64,000 nucleotides of DNA, taken from contig NZ_JANTHX010000008.1 in assembly GCF_024752305.1 (NCBI RefSeq), positions 320,825 through 384,824 on the forward strand, in the 5' to 3' direction. Under the pieces are notes generated by a model. That model saw only the letters and a program-made list of their open reading frames with translations, ran no database searches and had not been told where the DNA came from. A program made the position numbers and the translations under genes. Positions 23,576 to 32,528 of this stretch are shown piece after piece. Source of the DNA: Protaetiibacter mangrovi (GTDB lineage Bacteria > Actinomycetota > Actinomycetes > Actinomycetales > Microbacteriaceae). Numbering within the stretch: the first letter of the stretch is position 1; each line of letters opens with the position of its first letter.

Positions 23576-24004
23576 ATGAGGGACCACATCGCACGTGCAG
23601 AACTCGACATCCCCGCATCACCGGAGCGCGTCTGGGAGCTGCTCACCCAGCGGGGGCCGGATCCCGACGTCATGTTCGGCGCCGAGGTCATCAGCGACTG
23701 GACCCCGGGGGCGAGCATCCGCTGGGTCGGCGAGTGGGAGGGCAGCAGCTTCGAGGACCGCGGCGAGATCCTCGAACTCGACCCCCCGTATCGGCTGCTC
23801 GTCACGCACTTCAGCCCCCTGAGCGGCGAGGCCGACGTGCCCGAGAACCATCATCACCTGGCGTTCCTGCTGCAACGGCTCGGCCCCGACGCGACCCACG
23901 CCGTCATCGAGCAGGGCGGCAACGCCAGCGCGGATGCCGCCGCGCATTCGGCGGCCAACTGGCAGGCCATGCTCGACGGCCTCGCGCGCGCCGCCACGCG
24001 GTGA
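23576..24004 (+). CDS. SRPBCC/AHSA1-type lipid-binding-fold protein
   Basis: A 142-aa START-like protein: ELDIPASPERVWELLTQ at the N-terminus, DWTPGASIRWVGEWEG in the middle and a C-terminal helix AANWQAMLDGLA, as in activator-of-Hsp90-like (AHSA1) family members. The role is unknown; relatives bind hydrophobic ligands. The ATG at 23576 is chosen over upstream starts because TATGGT (23563-23568) ends seven bases before it and would place transcription start at the ATG. Confidence 0.85.
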   Translation: MRDHIARAELDIPASPERVWELLTQRGPDPDVMFGAEVISDWTPGASIRWVGEWEGSSFEDRGEILELDPPYRLLVTHFSPLSGEADVPENHHHLAFLLQRLGPDATHAVIEQGGNASADAAAHSAANWQAMLDGLARAATR

Positions 24005-24029
24005 CGCAGGCCGGTGACACGATGGCCGC

Positions 24030-24935
24030 ATGCGAGTGCGGGCGGCCGTCGACGAGTTCCTCGCCGAGCTGAGAATCGAGCGCGGGTACTCGCGCCACAC
24101 CGTGCGCGCCTACGGGGGCGACCTCGCCGACCTGGTCGCGTTCGCCGAGGCGCTCGGCCAGCCCGACGCCTCCGAGCTCGACCTCGAGACGCTGCGCGAC
24201 TGGGTGTGGCGCGGGTCGCAGTCGGGTCTCGCCGCGTCGACGCTGGGCCGCCGGGTGTCGTCCGCACGCTCGTTCACCGCGTGGCTCGCGCGACGCGGCG
24301 TCGTCGCCCCGGACCCCGGGCTTCGGCTGCGCACCCCGCGCGCGGGGCGCCGGCTGCCGCGCGTGCTGACGCGCGCGCAGATGGACGCCCTGCTCGAGCG
24401 GCTGCAGGAGGCCGCCGCGGAGGGTGACCCGGTCGCCCTCCGCGACCTCGCGATCATCGAACTGCTCTACGCATCCGCGTTGCGCGTGAGCGAGCTCGTG
24501 GGGCTCGACCTCGACGACGTGGATCGCACCGGTCGCACGGTGCGGGTGCTCGGCAAGGGCGCGAAGGAGCGGGTGGTGCCGTACGGGGCGCCCGCGGCGC
24601 GCGCCCTCGACGACTACCTCGACCGCGGGCGTCCCGCGCTCGCGTCGGCGGGCTCCGGTCCGGCGCTGCTGCTCGGCGCGCGCGGCGGTCGCCTCGGCAC
24701 CCGCACCGTCTACGAGCTGGTCGCGCGCGAACTGCACGAACTGCCCGGTTCCGGCCCGGCGGGACCGCACGCGCTCCGCCACACGGCCGCGACCCACCTG
24801 CTCGACGGCGGGGCCGATCTGCGCATCGTGCAGGAGCTGCTCGGGCACGCGAGCCTGGCGACCACGCAGCTGTACACGCACGTCTCCACCGAGCGCCTGC
24901 GCGAGAGCTACCGCCTCGCGCATCCGCGCGCCTGA
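24030..24935 (+). CDS. xerC: Tyrosine recombinase XerC
   Basis: A 301-aa tyrosine recombinase that, with XerD, resolves chromosome dimers at dif. The N-terminal SAM-like domain (FLAELRIERGYSRHTVRAYG) is followed by the catalytic domain with the full set of residues: Arg152 (ALRVSEL), Lys176 (GKGAKER), His247 and Arg250 (HALRHTAATHLL), His273 (LGHAS) and Tyr282 (LYTHVS). Its position in the comM-dprA-xerC-rpsB block marks it as the host housekeeping enzyme, not the integrase of the nearby element. Confidence 0.94.
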   Translation: MRVRAAVDEFLAELRIERGYSRHTVRAYGGDLADLVAFAEALGQPDASELDLETLRDWVWRGSQSGLAASTLGRRVSSARSFTAWLARRGVVAPDPGLRLRTPRAGRRLPRVLTRAQMDALLERLQEAAAEGDPVALRDLAIIELLYASALRVSELVGLDLDDVDRTGRTVRVLGKGAKERVVPYGAPAARALDDYLDRGRPALASAGSGPALLLGARGGRLGTRTVYELVARELHELPGSGPAGPHALRHTAATHLLDGGADLRIVQELLGHASLATTQLYTHVSTERLRESYRLAHPRA

Positions 24936-24942
24936 GCGCGGC

Positions 24943-25248
24943 TCAGAGCGAGCCGAGGATGCGTGCGCGCGTCTGCTCGTACTCGGCGTCGTCGATGAGT
25001 CCCGCGGCGCGCAGCCGCTCCAGCTCGGCGAGTCGCTCCTCGACGCTCCGCTCGGCGGCCAGGGCCTGCGAGTCGAGCACCTTGGCCTGCAGCTCGGTCT
25101 GCATCGTGAGCGGGTTGTGACCGAGGTCCGCTGCCTTCTTGGCGTTGACGATCGCGACCACGATCACGCCGATGATCCCGAGGATCACGACGGTGGTCAC
25201 GAGACCGAACACGGCGCTGAACTCCGGGGGAGGCGCGAGAGGATCCAT
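24943..25248 (-). CDS. Membrane protein with C-terminal SHOCT domain
   Basis: A 101-aa protein with one N-terminal transmembrane helix (VFGLVTTVVILGIIGVIVVAIV, quoted here in part as VTTVVILGIIGVIVV) and a C-terminal SHOCT motif: RLAELERLRAAGLIDDAEYEQTRARIL. SHOCT domains promote oligomerisation. The ATG at 25248 is preferred; a longer frame starts at 25293. It is convergent with xerC by a few bases. Confidence 0.85.
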   Translation of the reverse strand: MDPLAPPPEFSAVFGLVTTVVILGIIGVIVVAIVNAKKAADLGHNPLTMQTELQAKVLDSQALAAERSVEERLAELERLRAAGLIDDAEYEQTRARILGSL

Positions 25249-25289
25249 GCGCTCATCCTGGCGAGTCCCGGGCCCGAAGTGAAGACGGC

Positions 25290-25739
25290 TCACGGAGGCA
25301 GCAGCACCGCGCGCGGCTGGCCCCCGAGGAACAGCAGCGGCGACACGTACGCGCCGTCGATGCGCACGCCGAAGTGCAGGCAGGCTCCACCGGCGCAGTG
25401 CCCCGCCTGCAGCGTGCCGATCAATTGCCCGCGGTGCACGACGTCGCCCGCGTGGAGTGCGGTGACCACCGGCTCGTAGCTCGAGAGCACCCCGCCGCCG
25501 TGGTCGATCGACAGCACGGGCCGGTCCACGACGACGCCCACGTAGTGCACCACCCCGTCGGCGGGCGCACGCACGACCTCACCCTCGGCGGCCCGGATGT
25601 CGACCCCGCGGTGTCCGGCCGCGTACGGGGTCGCGGGTGCGAGGTAGGCCCGGGCGATCGGATGCGGCGACGCTATCGGCCACGCCCACAGGGCCGCCGC
25701 GGCCGCGGCGGCGGCGAGACGACGGACGGGGACGCGCAT
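25290..25739 (-). CDS. Secreted M23-family peptidase (LytM)
   Basis: A 149-aa secreted metallopeptidase of the M23 (LytM) type, likely cutting peptidoglycan cross-links or regulating amidases. A signal peptide (MRVPVRRLAAAAAAAALWAW) leads into HRGVDIRAAEGEVVRAPADG (zinc ligands His and Asp) and the second motif CLHFGVRIDGAYVSPL. In the usual HLHF block the first His is replaced by Cys-Leu-His, leaving one His visible. It is the mature domain only, without a long coiled coil. Confidence 0.88.
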   Translation of the reverse strand: MRVPVRRLAAAAAAAALWAWPIASPHPIARAYLAPATPYAAGHRGVDIRAAEGEVVRAPADGVVHYVGVVVDRPVLSIDHGGGVLSSYEPVVTALHAGDVVHRGQLIGTLQAGHCAGGACLHFGVRIDGAYVSPLLFLGGQPRAVLLPP

Positions 25740-25829
25740 CCGTCGATCGTGGTGCCGTCCGCTCCGGATGCGGGGGCGGACGGCACCGGATCGGGACACG
25801 ACCGACGTTCGACGGTGGGGGAGGGGACG

Positions 25830-26660
25830 TCAGAACAGCTCGGCCACGGTCCGGCCGAACAGCTCGTCCGGATCCTGATCGAGACCACGCCGGGCGAACC
25901 AGGCGCACACGTTCCGGCAGTCGCGTTCGAGCAGCGACATCCCGTTCGGGTTCGCGATGACGTCGACCAGCTGCGGCAGGTCGATCACGACCACCCGACC
26001 GCGGTGCACGAGCAGGTTGTAGGCCGACAGGTCGCCGTGGGCCCAGCCGGCCCGCGCGAATCCGAGCAGGATCCGCTCGACCTGGTCGTACAGCTCCGCG
26101 AGCTCGTCGCCCGTCGCGGCGGTCTGCGCGAGCCGCGGCGCACCGGCGCCGCCCTCGCCGATGAACTCGAGCAGCAGCTCGGTGCCGTCGACCTGCACCG
26201 GGTAGGGCACCGGAAGTCCGAGCTCGTACGCCCGCACGAGCGCCCCGAACTCGGCGTTCGCCCACGCGACCGCGGCGACCGAGCGCCCATAGGCCGTGCC
26301 GCGCTCGACGGCGCGCTGGTCGCGGCTGCGCCGCTCGATGCGGCCCTCGCGGTACACCCCCGAGCGATGGAAGTCGCGGTGCTCGGGGGAGCGGTAGCGC
26401 TTGGCCGCGAGCAGCACGGACTCGGCGGGGTCGTCGGGCACGGCGCGTTCGACGAGGAACACGTCGGCCTCCTTGCCGGTCTTGAGCACGCCGAGCTCGG
26501 TGTCGATCGCCGCCGCGGAGGTGACGACCCACGCGGGCCACGGCTGCGGACCGCGTTCGGATGGGGTGATGGCCGGCCAGGTCGACCAGCGCTGTCCGTC
26601 GCCGGGTTCGGCGTCGGAGAAGGTGGGGACGACGAAGTCGTCGCCGAAGAAGTTGTTCAC
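25830..26660 (-). CDS. RIO-type serine protein kinase
   Basis: A 276-aa kinase of the bacterial RIO1 type. It has GVLKTGKEADVFLVE (flexible loop), AAKRYR (ATP-binding Lys), catalytic WAHGDLSAYNLLVH, and the metal-binding VVVIDLPQLVD, in which D-L-P replaces the DFG of ordinary kinases, as is normal for RIO proteins. Archaeal and eukaryotic RIO kinases act in ribosome maturation; this gene lies near rpsB, but a link is only suggested by position. The GTG at 26660 (VNNFFGDDF) is favoured. A 20-codon frame lies just upstream. Confidence 0.88.
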   Translation of the reverse strand: MNNFFGDDFVVPTFSDAEPGDGQRWSTWPAITPSERGPQPWPAWVVTSAAAIDTELGVLKTGKEADVFLVERAVPDDPAESVLLAAKRYRSPEHRDFHRSGVYREGRIERRSRDQRAVERGTAYGRSVAAVAWANAEFGALVRAYELGLPVPYPVQVDGTELLLEFIGEGGAGAPRLAQTAATGDELAELYDQVERILLGFARAGWAHGDLSAYNLLVHRGRVVVIDLPQLVDVIANPNGMSLLERDCRNVCAWFARRGLDQDPDELFGRTVAELF

Positions 26661-26695
26661 GTGATGGCTTCCGGATGGGGAGGCCAGCGCGCGGA

Positions 26696-26758
26696 TCAGC
26701 GGGCGGCGGCCTCGGGGGTGAGGGTCGGGTTCGGGGACACGACGACGACGGCGTTCAT
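26696..26758 (-). CDS. Putative 20-aa upstream peptide
   Basis: A short frame starting at ATG 26758 with a strong purine-rich ribosome binding site (GAGGGAGGGA). The product is MNAVVVVSPNPTLTPEAAAR. It ends 35 bases before the GTG of the RIO kinase gene. It may be a leader peptide controlling the kinase gene or a free microprotein; there is no direct proof of translation. Confidence 0.35.
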   Translation of the reverse strand: MNAVVVVSPNPTLTPEAAAR

Positions 26759-26846
26759 GGTGCGCTCCCTCCCTCACGACGCCACGGGCCATCCGGGCGG
26801 CTCACAGGATAACCCCTCGCCCGCGCCGTGTACAGCCGCGCGCTGC

Positions 26847-27041
26847 TACACTGGCGTCAGCATCCGCTTCGGCGGGTGACTTCGCGTGCCCATCGCACAC
26901 GGCTCAACTCCTTCGGTCCGCCTCGCACGAGGCGGCGGACGCGCGCCGGGGCACCAGGGATCGCGACCATCCGGTCGCGGCACACAACTGAGAAACCGCA
27001 GAGCCGGCGTCGCCGCGCCCTGCGAGGAAAGGAATGCGGCT
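26847..27041 (+). promoter_or_regulatory. rpsB promoter and structured leader
   Basis: TACACT at 26847-26852 is a good -10 box. The transcript would carry about 180 bases before the rpsB ATG. Two clear hairpins are seen: CGCCTC/GAGGCG near 26919-26934 and GCGACC/GGTCGC at 26961-26976. Long structured leaders before rpsB often serve autoregulation by ribosomal protein S2; that function is inferred. Confidence 0.6.
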
Positions 27042-28049
27042 ATGGCCGTCGTCACCATCCGCCAGCTGCTCGACAGCGGCGTCCACTTCGGACACCAGAC
27101 CCGTCGCTGGAACCCGAAGGTCAAGCGCTTCATCCTGACGGAGCGCTCCGGCATCCACATCATCGACCTGCAGCAATCGCTCGCCTACATCGACAAGGCC
27201 TACGACTACGTCAAGGAGACGGTCGCCCACGGCGGCACCATCCTGTTCGTCGGCACCAAGAAGCAGGCCCAGGAGGCCATCGCCGAGCAGGCGACCCGCG
27301 TCGGCCAGCCGTACGTCAACCAGCGTTGGCTCGGCGGTCTGCTCACCAACTTCCAGACGGTCTCCAAGCGCCTCGCGCGCATGAAGGAGCTCGAGGAGAT
27401 CGACTTCGACGACACGACGAAGGGCTTCACCAAGAAGGAGCTCCTCATCAAGAAGCGCGAGCTCGACAAGCTGCACAAGACCCTGGGCGGCATCCGCAAC
27501 CTCACCAAGACCCCGAGCGCCATCTGGGTCGTCGACTCCAAGCGCGAGCACCTCGCGGTCGACGAGGCCACCAAGCTCGGCATCCCGGTGATCGGCATCC
27601 TCGACACCAACGCCGACCCCGACGAGCTGCAGTACCCGATCCCGGGCAACGACGACGCGATCCGCTCGGTGGGCCTGCTCACCCGCATCATCGCCGACGC
27701 CGCGGCCGAGGGCCTCATCCAGCGCCACCAGAAGCCCGAGGCCGAGGGCAACGTCTCCGCCGTCGAGCCGCTGGCCGAGTGGGAGCGCGAGCTGCTCGAG
27801 GCCTCGAGCAACCCCGAGTCGGTCGCCGAGAAGATCGAAGAGGTCGACGGTCGCGTCGACGGTGACGTCGAGGCCGGTGCCGAGAAGGTCGCCGAGGTCG
27901 TCGAGGCCGAGACCCCGACCGCCGAGAACGACGCGGATGCCGCGGTCGCCGAGAAGGCCGAGGAGGCTGCGGCCGAGGAGGCCGCCGCCGAGCCCGCCAA
28001 GAAGCCGGCGGCCAAGAAGACGGCCGCCAAGGCCGCGGCCGCCGAGTAA
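27042..28049 (+). CDS. rpsB: 30S ribosomal protein S2
   Basis: Ribosomal protein S2, 335 aa: [56 protein letters not shown] and [24 protein letters not shown] are all diagnostic. After the S2 fold (about 260 aa) comes an acidic Ala/Glu/Lys-rich tail ending in [13 protein letters not shown], a common actinobacterial extension. The ATG is preceded by GAGGAAAGGA. tsf follows 40 bp downstream in the same operon. Confidence 0.97.
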   Translation: MAVVTIRQLLDSGVHFGHQTRRWNPKVKRFILTERSGIHIIDLQQSLAYIDKAYDYVKETVAHGGTILFVGTKKQAQEAIAEQATRVGQPYVNQRWLGGLLTNFQTVSKRLARMKELEEIDFDDTTKGFTKKELLIKKRELDKLHKTLGGIRNLTKTPSAIWVVDSKREHLAVDEATKLGIPVIGILDTNADPDELQYPIPGNDDAIRSVGLLTRIIADAAAEGLIQRHQKPEAEGNVSAVEPLAEWERELLEASSNPESVAEKIEEVDGRVDGDVEAGAEKVAEVVEAETPTAENDADAAVAEKAEEAAAEEAAAEPAKKPAAKKTAAKAAAAE

Positions 28050-28089
28050 TCCACCCGAACCCACGAACGAACAGCTAAGGAACACATCC

Positions 28090-28917
28090 ATGGCCAACTT
28101 CAGCCTGGAAGACGTGAAGGCCCTGCGCGAGCGCCTCGGCACCGGCATGGTCGACACCAAGAACGCTCTCGTCGAGGCCGATGGCGACATCGAGAAGGCC
28201 GTCGAGATCCTGCGCCTCAAGGGTGCGAAGGGCAACGCGAAGCGTGCCGACCGCTCCACGAGCGAGGGCCTCGTCGCCGTCGTCGAGTCGGCCACCGCCG
28301 TGACGCTCATCGAGCTCGCCTGCGAGACCGACTTCGTCGCCAAGAACGAGAAGTTCGTGGCGCTCGCCGAGAAGGTCGTCGGCGCGCTCGCCGACTCCGG
28401 CGCCGAGACCGTCGACGCGGCCCTCGCGGTCGCCGTCGACGGCGGCACGGTCGGCTCCCTCATCGAGGACCAGGCGGCGACCATCGGCGAGAAGATCGAG
28501 CTGCGTCGTGTGGCGCGCATCGCCGGTGAGAAGTTCGCCGTCTACCTGCACCGCACCTCGAAGGACCTGCCGCCGCAGATCGGCGTCGTCGTGTCCTACA
28601 CCGGTGACGACGCGGAGACCGCGCGCTCGATCGCGCAGCACATCTCCTTCGCCGACCCGACCTACCTGGCCCGTGAGGACGTGCCCGAGGCCGAGGTCGA
28701 GAACGAGCGCCGCATCGTCGAGCAGATCAGCCGCGAGGAGGGCAAGCCGGAGGCCGCCCTCCCGAAGATCGTCGAGGGTCGCCTCGGTGCGTTCTTCAAG
28801 CAGGTCGCCCTGCTCGAGCAGGACTACGCGCGCGACAACAAGCTCAACGTCGGCAAGGTCATCGCCGACGCGGGCCTCACCGTGAACGGGTTCGCCCGCT
28901 TCAAGGTCGGCGCCTAA
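28090..28917 (+). CDS. tsf: Elongation factor Ts
   Basis: EF-Ts, 275 aa, the GDP/GTP exchange factor of EF-Tu. N-terminal UBA-like domain: FSLEDVKALRERLGTGMVDTKNAL. Then CETDFVAKNEKF (the Thr-Asp-Phe-Val contact with EF-Tu) and the C-terminal LLEQDYARDNKLNVGKVI. AAGGAA lies before the ATG. It is followed by a strong hairpin terminator. Confidence 0.97.
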   Translation: MANFSLEDVKALRERLGTGMVDTKNALVEADGDIEKAVEILRLKGAKGNAKRADRSTSEGLVAVVESATAVTLIELACETDFVAKNEKFVALAEKVVGALADSGAETVDAALAVAVDGGTVGSLIEDQAATIGEKIELRRVARIAGEKFAVYLHRTSKDLPPQIGVVVSYTGDDAETARSIAQHISFADPTYLAREDVPEAEVENERRIVEQISREEGKPEAALPKIVEGRLGAFFKQVALLEQDYARDNKLNVGKVIADAGLTVNGFARFKVGA

Positions 28918-28930
28918 GCAGCACCGCATC

Positions 28931-28962
28931 CGGGCCCGGTCTCCTCGCGGAGGCCGGGCCCG
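28931..28962 (+). terminator. Terminator after tsf
   Basis: CGGGCCCGG (28931-28939) pairs with CCGGGCCCG (28954-28962), extended by CTCC/GGAG at the loop. TTCGCGTCT follows. Confidence 0.75.
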
Positions 28963-29117
28963 TTCGCGTCTCCGCGGCATCGGCTCGGAGGCTGTCCCCC
29001 CCCACCCCCCGAACGGGTCACGCTCGCCGATTCGCGCGGGTGCGGCGGAACCGATAGCTTCGGAGGGATCGCGGTGCCGCGGTCCGAATCCGAACCCGAA
29101 TCCGAACCGGAGTATCC

Positions 29118-30365
29118 GTGAACCGCCGCACCTCTGCACTGCTCGTCGCGCCCATCGCCCTCGGTCTCGTCGCGGTCGCCGCGGCCCTGCCGGCATCCGC
29201 CGACACCGACGACATCACCGGCGGCAACATCCTCTGGAGCAACGTCGACGACGGAAGCCCCTTCATCTCGGACGCCGAGAGCTACTACCCGGACCTGCTC
29301 GGTTCGGGCGTCGCGCTGCCCTTCGGATGGACGGGTGACGCGCTGGACGGCATCCCCGAGGGATCCATCCGGGTCGGCGGCGAGAACATCTCGTGGACGT
29401 CCGTTCCGGGCGGATCGGGATGGGTCTCCGGCGGGCTCAGCTCGTTCCAGTACGCGGGCGTCTCGACCTCGTACGAGATCGACGCCCTGCTCGAGATCCA
29501 GGGCAACTACGCCCGATGGACCTTCACGCCGGTGTCGGGCCCCGCCGACACCTTCGAGATGGTCGCCAACCTCGGTTCCGACGGCTACCAGGACGCGACC
29601 GTGGTGACGGCCAACAGCGCCGTCGTCTCGTCCGATCAGAACGCCGCCGACCCGGTGATCGGATACTGGTTCAGCGGGCCTTCGGGCACGCTCGACGTTC
29701 CCGACAGCTCGGGTGGGTCAAATGATGACGTGACCTGGACCGCGGAGACGAGCGGACCGATCGTGGCCATTCTGGCGCTCCAGGACTATGCGCCGTGCGC
29801 CGAGGCGACCGCGACCGCCGAGATGGTCGCCCGCGTCGCGAACCTGAACGGCACCTTCGGCCAGTCGATCGAGGGCGCCCTCGAGTGCGCCACGGTCGCC
29901 ACCCCGGCCGCCCTGTCGCAGGGGACCGCCGCCTCGCAGTCGCTGCCCGTGACCATCGACCCGACGATCGACCCCTGGATGGCCGACTCGTGGCAGCTCG
30001 AGGACCGTGGTTCCTACCTCTCCGACCCGACGGTCGTCGGCAGCGCCTTCGTCGGTGCTCCTGCCGGCCTCACCTTCGCGTTCGACCCCGCCACCTCGCA
30101 GGTCACGATGTCGGGCACGCCCACCGCGGCCGGCACGACCGAGGTGACGATGGTGCTCTACCTCACAGATGTCGAGGACTACATCTACGAGGTGCCGGGC
30201 AACGGCTACCCGCTGGTCGCGCACTTCACCGTCACCGTCGGCGCGCCGACGCTCGCCGCCACGGGCACGGATTCCGGTCCCTGGCTCGCGGTCGGCGGCA
30301 TGCTGGTGCTGCTCGGCGCCGGAGCCCTCGGCGCAGCGCGCGCCTCACGTCGCCGCGCAGCCTGA
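29118..30365 (+). CDS. Secreted LAxTG surface protein (first of a paralogous pair)
   Basis: A 415-aa exported protein of unknown function. Signal peptide MNRRTSALLVAPIALGLVAV to about residue 29 (PASA), then a beta-rich body with ALLEIQGNYARWTF, LQDYAPCAEATA (one of two conserved cysteines) and a putative Ig-like segment (GLTFAFDPATSQVTMSGTPT). The C-terminus is a sorting signal: LAATG, a hydrophobic helix and RRRAA. The gene at 30525 has the same layout and shared phrases, so the two arose by duplication. A 12-bp tandem repeat lies just before the GTG start. Confidence 0.85.
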   Translation: MNRRTSALLVAPIALGLVAVAAALPASADTDDITGGNILWSNVDDGSPFISDAESYYPDLLGSGVALPFGWTGDALDGIPEGSIRVGGENISWTSVPGGSGWVSGGLSSFQYAGVSTSYEIDALLEIQGNYARWTFTPVSGPADTFEMVANLGSDGYQDATVVTANSAVVSSDQNAADPVIGYWFSGPSGTLDVPDSSGGSNDDVTWTAETSGPIVAILALQDYAPCAEATATAEMVARVANLNGTFGQSIEGALECATVATPAALSQGTAASQSLPVTIDPTIDPWMADSWQLEDRGSYLSDPTVVGSAFVGAPAGLTFAFDPATSQVTMSGTPTAAGTTEVTMVLYLTDVEDYIYEVPGNGYPLVAHFTVTVGAPTLAATGTDSGPWLAVGGMLVLLGAGALGAARASRRRAA

Positions 30366-30375
30366 CCTGTCCGCA

Positions 30376-30412
30376 GAGGGGCCCCGACGCCAGGACGGTG
30401 TCGGGGCCCCTC
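30376..30412 (+). terminator. Strong terminator between the paralogous surface-protein genes
   Basis: A perfect 13-bp stem: GAGGGGCCCCGAC (30376-30388) with GTCGGGGCCCCTC (30400-30412), 11-base loop. Confidence 0.75.
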
Positions 30413-30524
30413 CGCGCATCCGGACGGATCGGTCCACCCCCGCACGGGGTGTCCGGGGTGGTCGGACGCGCTCGCCCGAGTGGTTAGTGTCGAAGTACCC
30501 GATCCGTCTGCACCCTGGAGCACC

Positions 30525-31718
30525 GTGCCCACCACCCGCCGCACCGCCGCGCTGTCCACCGTCCTCGCCTTGACCGCAGCATCCGTGCTCGCCCTCGGGG
30601 CGGCACCCGCCTCGGCTGCGACCTCGGACGTCGTCACCCCGGGGCTGCAGTGGACCGCGGTCGACGACAACGCCCTCACGATCGGCGACGTGGCCCCGCG
30701 CTACCGCGACGTCGCGGGCACCGGGATCGACATCGACGGCTACGGGTCGCTCTCGGGTCTGTTCACCTCGCTCACGGCCTCCTACGGCCCCATGACGGGC
30801 GTCCCGGTCACGATCACCCCGGTGAGCGCGGTCTACCTCGACGACGGGCTCACGAGCATCACGGCCGACGGCTACGTCGACTTCGGCGACGGCCGCGACA
30901 TCTCCGTCGACCTCACGCTCGAGATCCAGGGCTCGTACGCCCGCTGGAGCTTCGACGCGAGCTCGCTCGGCCCCGCCACGCTGACGGCGACCGGTCAGCT
31001 GACGTCCGGCGACGACTCCGTCGGCATCGCCTCCGGCGTGCAGAGCGCCACCGTGACGAGCGGCGGCGCCACGCTGCGGCCGGTGCTCGGGATGGTGACC
31101 GAGGGCACCGGACGGGCGTTCACGGTGAGCTCGTCGGGCCTCGTCTCCTTCACGATGCCGAGCGGCCAGCTCAGCACCTTCACGCTGGCGGTGGAGGATT
31201 TCGCGCCCTGCGCCCGCACCGCCGCCATCACCGACATGGATGTGCGGCTCGCGACCCTCGCCGCCTCCTTCGGCGGCGAGATCGCCCCCGCGACGGGCTC
31301 CGGCTGCGTCTCGATCGCGCCCGCCGCCGCGTTCCCGACCGGCACGCCGACCGACCAGTCGCTCGCCGTGACCCTCGACCCCGCCGTCTCGACGACGGGA
31401 CTCACGGTGGGCACCGCCGGTCTTCCGAGCGGCCTCGCCCTCGTCTTCGACCCCGCGACCTCGCGGCTGCGCCTCACCGGGACGGCGGCCGAGGGCAGCT
31501 ACGACGTGACGGTCGTGTTCTCGTCCGCGGGCGGAGCGGGCGGCAGCGCCCCGATGACGGTCACGCTGGCTCTCGAGGTGACGGCCGCCCCGGCGGCCGC
31601 GGCACCCGAGCTCGCCGCGACCGGCGCCGACGCCTGGCCGGGGCTCCTCGCCGGGTTCGCTCTCGTGCTGCTCGGCGCCCTCGCCGTGGCGGTGCGTCGG
31701 CGCACTGCGCGGGGCTGA
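30525..31718 (+). CDS. Secreted LAxTG surface protein (second of a paralogous pair)
   Basis: A 397-aa exported protein of unknown function, paralogous to the 415-aa protein upstream: signal peptide (TAALSTVLALTAASVLALGA, ending ASA), then TLEIQGSYARWSF, VEDFAPCARTA and GLALVFDPATSRLRLTGTA at matching positions, and the anchor LAATG, hydrophobic helix, RRRTARG. The GTG at 30525 is chosen because the signal peptide begins there; TAGTGT at 30485-30490 is a fair -10 box. Confidence 0.85.
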   Translation: MPTTRRTAALSTVLALTAASVLALGAAPASAATSDVVTPGLQWTAVDDNALTIGDVAPRYRDVAGTGIDIDGYGSLSGLFTSLTASYGPMTGVPVTITPVSAVYLDDGLTSITADGYVDFGDGRDISVDLTLEIQGSYARWSFDASSLGPATLTATGQLTSGDDSVGIASGVQSATVTSGGATLRPVLGMVTEGTGRAFTVSSSGLVSFTMPSGQLSTFTLAVEDFAPCARTAAITDMDVRLATLAASFGGEIAPATGSGCVSIAPAAAFPTGTPTDQSLAVTLDPAVSTTGLTVGTAGLPSGLALVFDPATSRLRLTGTAAEGSYDVTVVFSSAGGAGGSAPMTVTLALEVTAAPAAAAPELAATGADAWPGLLAGFALVLLGALAVAVRRRTARG

Positions 31719-31796
31719 TCGCCTCCGTCGGGATGGGCGCTGCTCGGGTACTCTGAATCCGGCCCACCGGCCGCATCCCCCTTCGGAAGGACCCCC

Positions 31797-32528
31797 ATGC
31801 CGAACCGTCGCCGTCGCGTCCTGCTCAAGCTCTCGGGTGAGGCGTTCGGCGCCGGATCGCTCGGGGTGAACCCGGACGTCATCGCCGGGATCGCGAAGGA
31901 GATCGCCGCCGCCACACCGGCCGGAGCGGACGACCCGGACGGCGTCGAGGTGGCCGTGGTCGTCGGCGGCGGCAACTTCTTCCGCGGGGCGGAGCTCAGC
32001 CAGCGCGGCATGGACCGCGGGCGCGCCGACTACATGGGCATGCTCGGCACCGTCATGAACGCTCTCGCCCTGCAGGACTTCCTCGAGCAGGCCGGCGCCC
32101 AGGTGCGCGTGCAGTCGGCGATCGCGATGACCCAGGTGGCCGAGCCGTACATCCCGCTGCGCGCCGAGCGCCACCTCGAGAAGGGTCGTGTGGTCATCTT
32201 CGGCGCCGGCGCCGGGCTGCCGTACTTCTCCACCGACACGGTGAGCGCCCAGCGCGCCCTCGAGATCGGCGCGGATGCCGTGCTGGTCGCCAAGAACGGC
32301 GTCGACGGCGTCTACGACGACGACCCGCGCAAGAACCCCGCCGCGAAGAAGCTCGAGAGCATCAGCTACCAGCAGGCGCTCGTGCAGGGCCTCAAGGTGG
32401 TCGACTCGACCGCGTTCAGCCTGTGCATGGACAACGGGATGCCGATGCACGTCTTCGGTATGGAGCCCGCCGGCAACATCACGAAGGCGATCCGCGGCGA
32501 CCACATCGGCACCCTGGTCACGGCGTAG
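31797..32528 (+). CDS. pyrH: Uridylate kinase
   Basis: UMP kinase, 243 aa, which phosphorylates UMP to UDP for pyrimidine nucleotide synthesis. The amino-acid-kinase fold shows [57 protein letters not shown] and [13 protein letters not shown]. The ATG has an upstream GGAAGG. Its stop (TAG) shares a base with the GTG of the DUF3097 gene. Confidence 0.97.
   Translation: MPNRRRRVLLKLSGEAFGAGSLGVNPDVIAGIAKEIAAATPAGADDPDGVEVAVVVGGGNFFRGAELSQRGMDRGRADYMGMLGTVMNALALQDFLEQAGAQVRVQSAIAMTQVAEPYIPLRAERHLEKGRVVIFGAGAGLPYFSTDTVSAQRALEIGADAVLVAKNGVDGVYDDDPRKNPAAKKLESISYQQALVQGLKVVDSTAFSLCMDNGMPMHVFGMEPAGNITKAIRGDHIGTLVTA

Noticed and set aside
24030-24935. Tyrosine recombinase as the integrase of the nearby element
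   Set aside because: It lies outside attL/attR, in the conserved dprA-xerC-rpsB block, and has normal XerC length and residues; the element has its own serine integrase.
28996-29010. C-rich run (eight C, A, six C) between tsf and the LAxTG gene as a phase-variation tract
   Set aside because: It lies more than 100 bp upstream of the next start, before the likely -10 box, and is interrupted by an A; little reason to assign a function.
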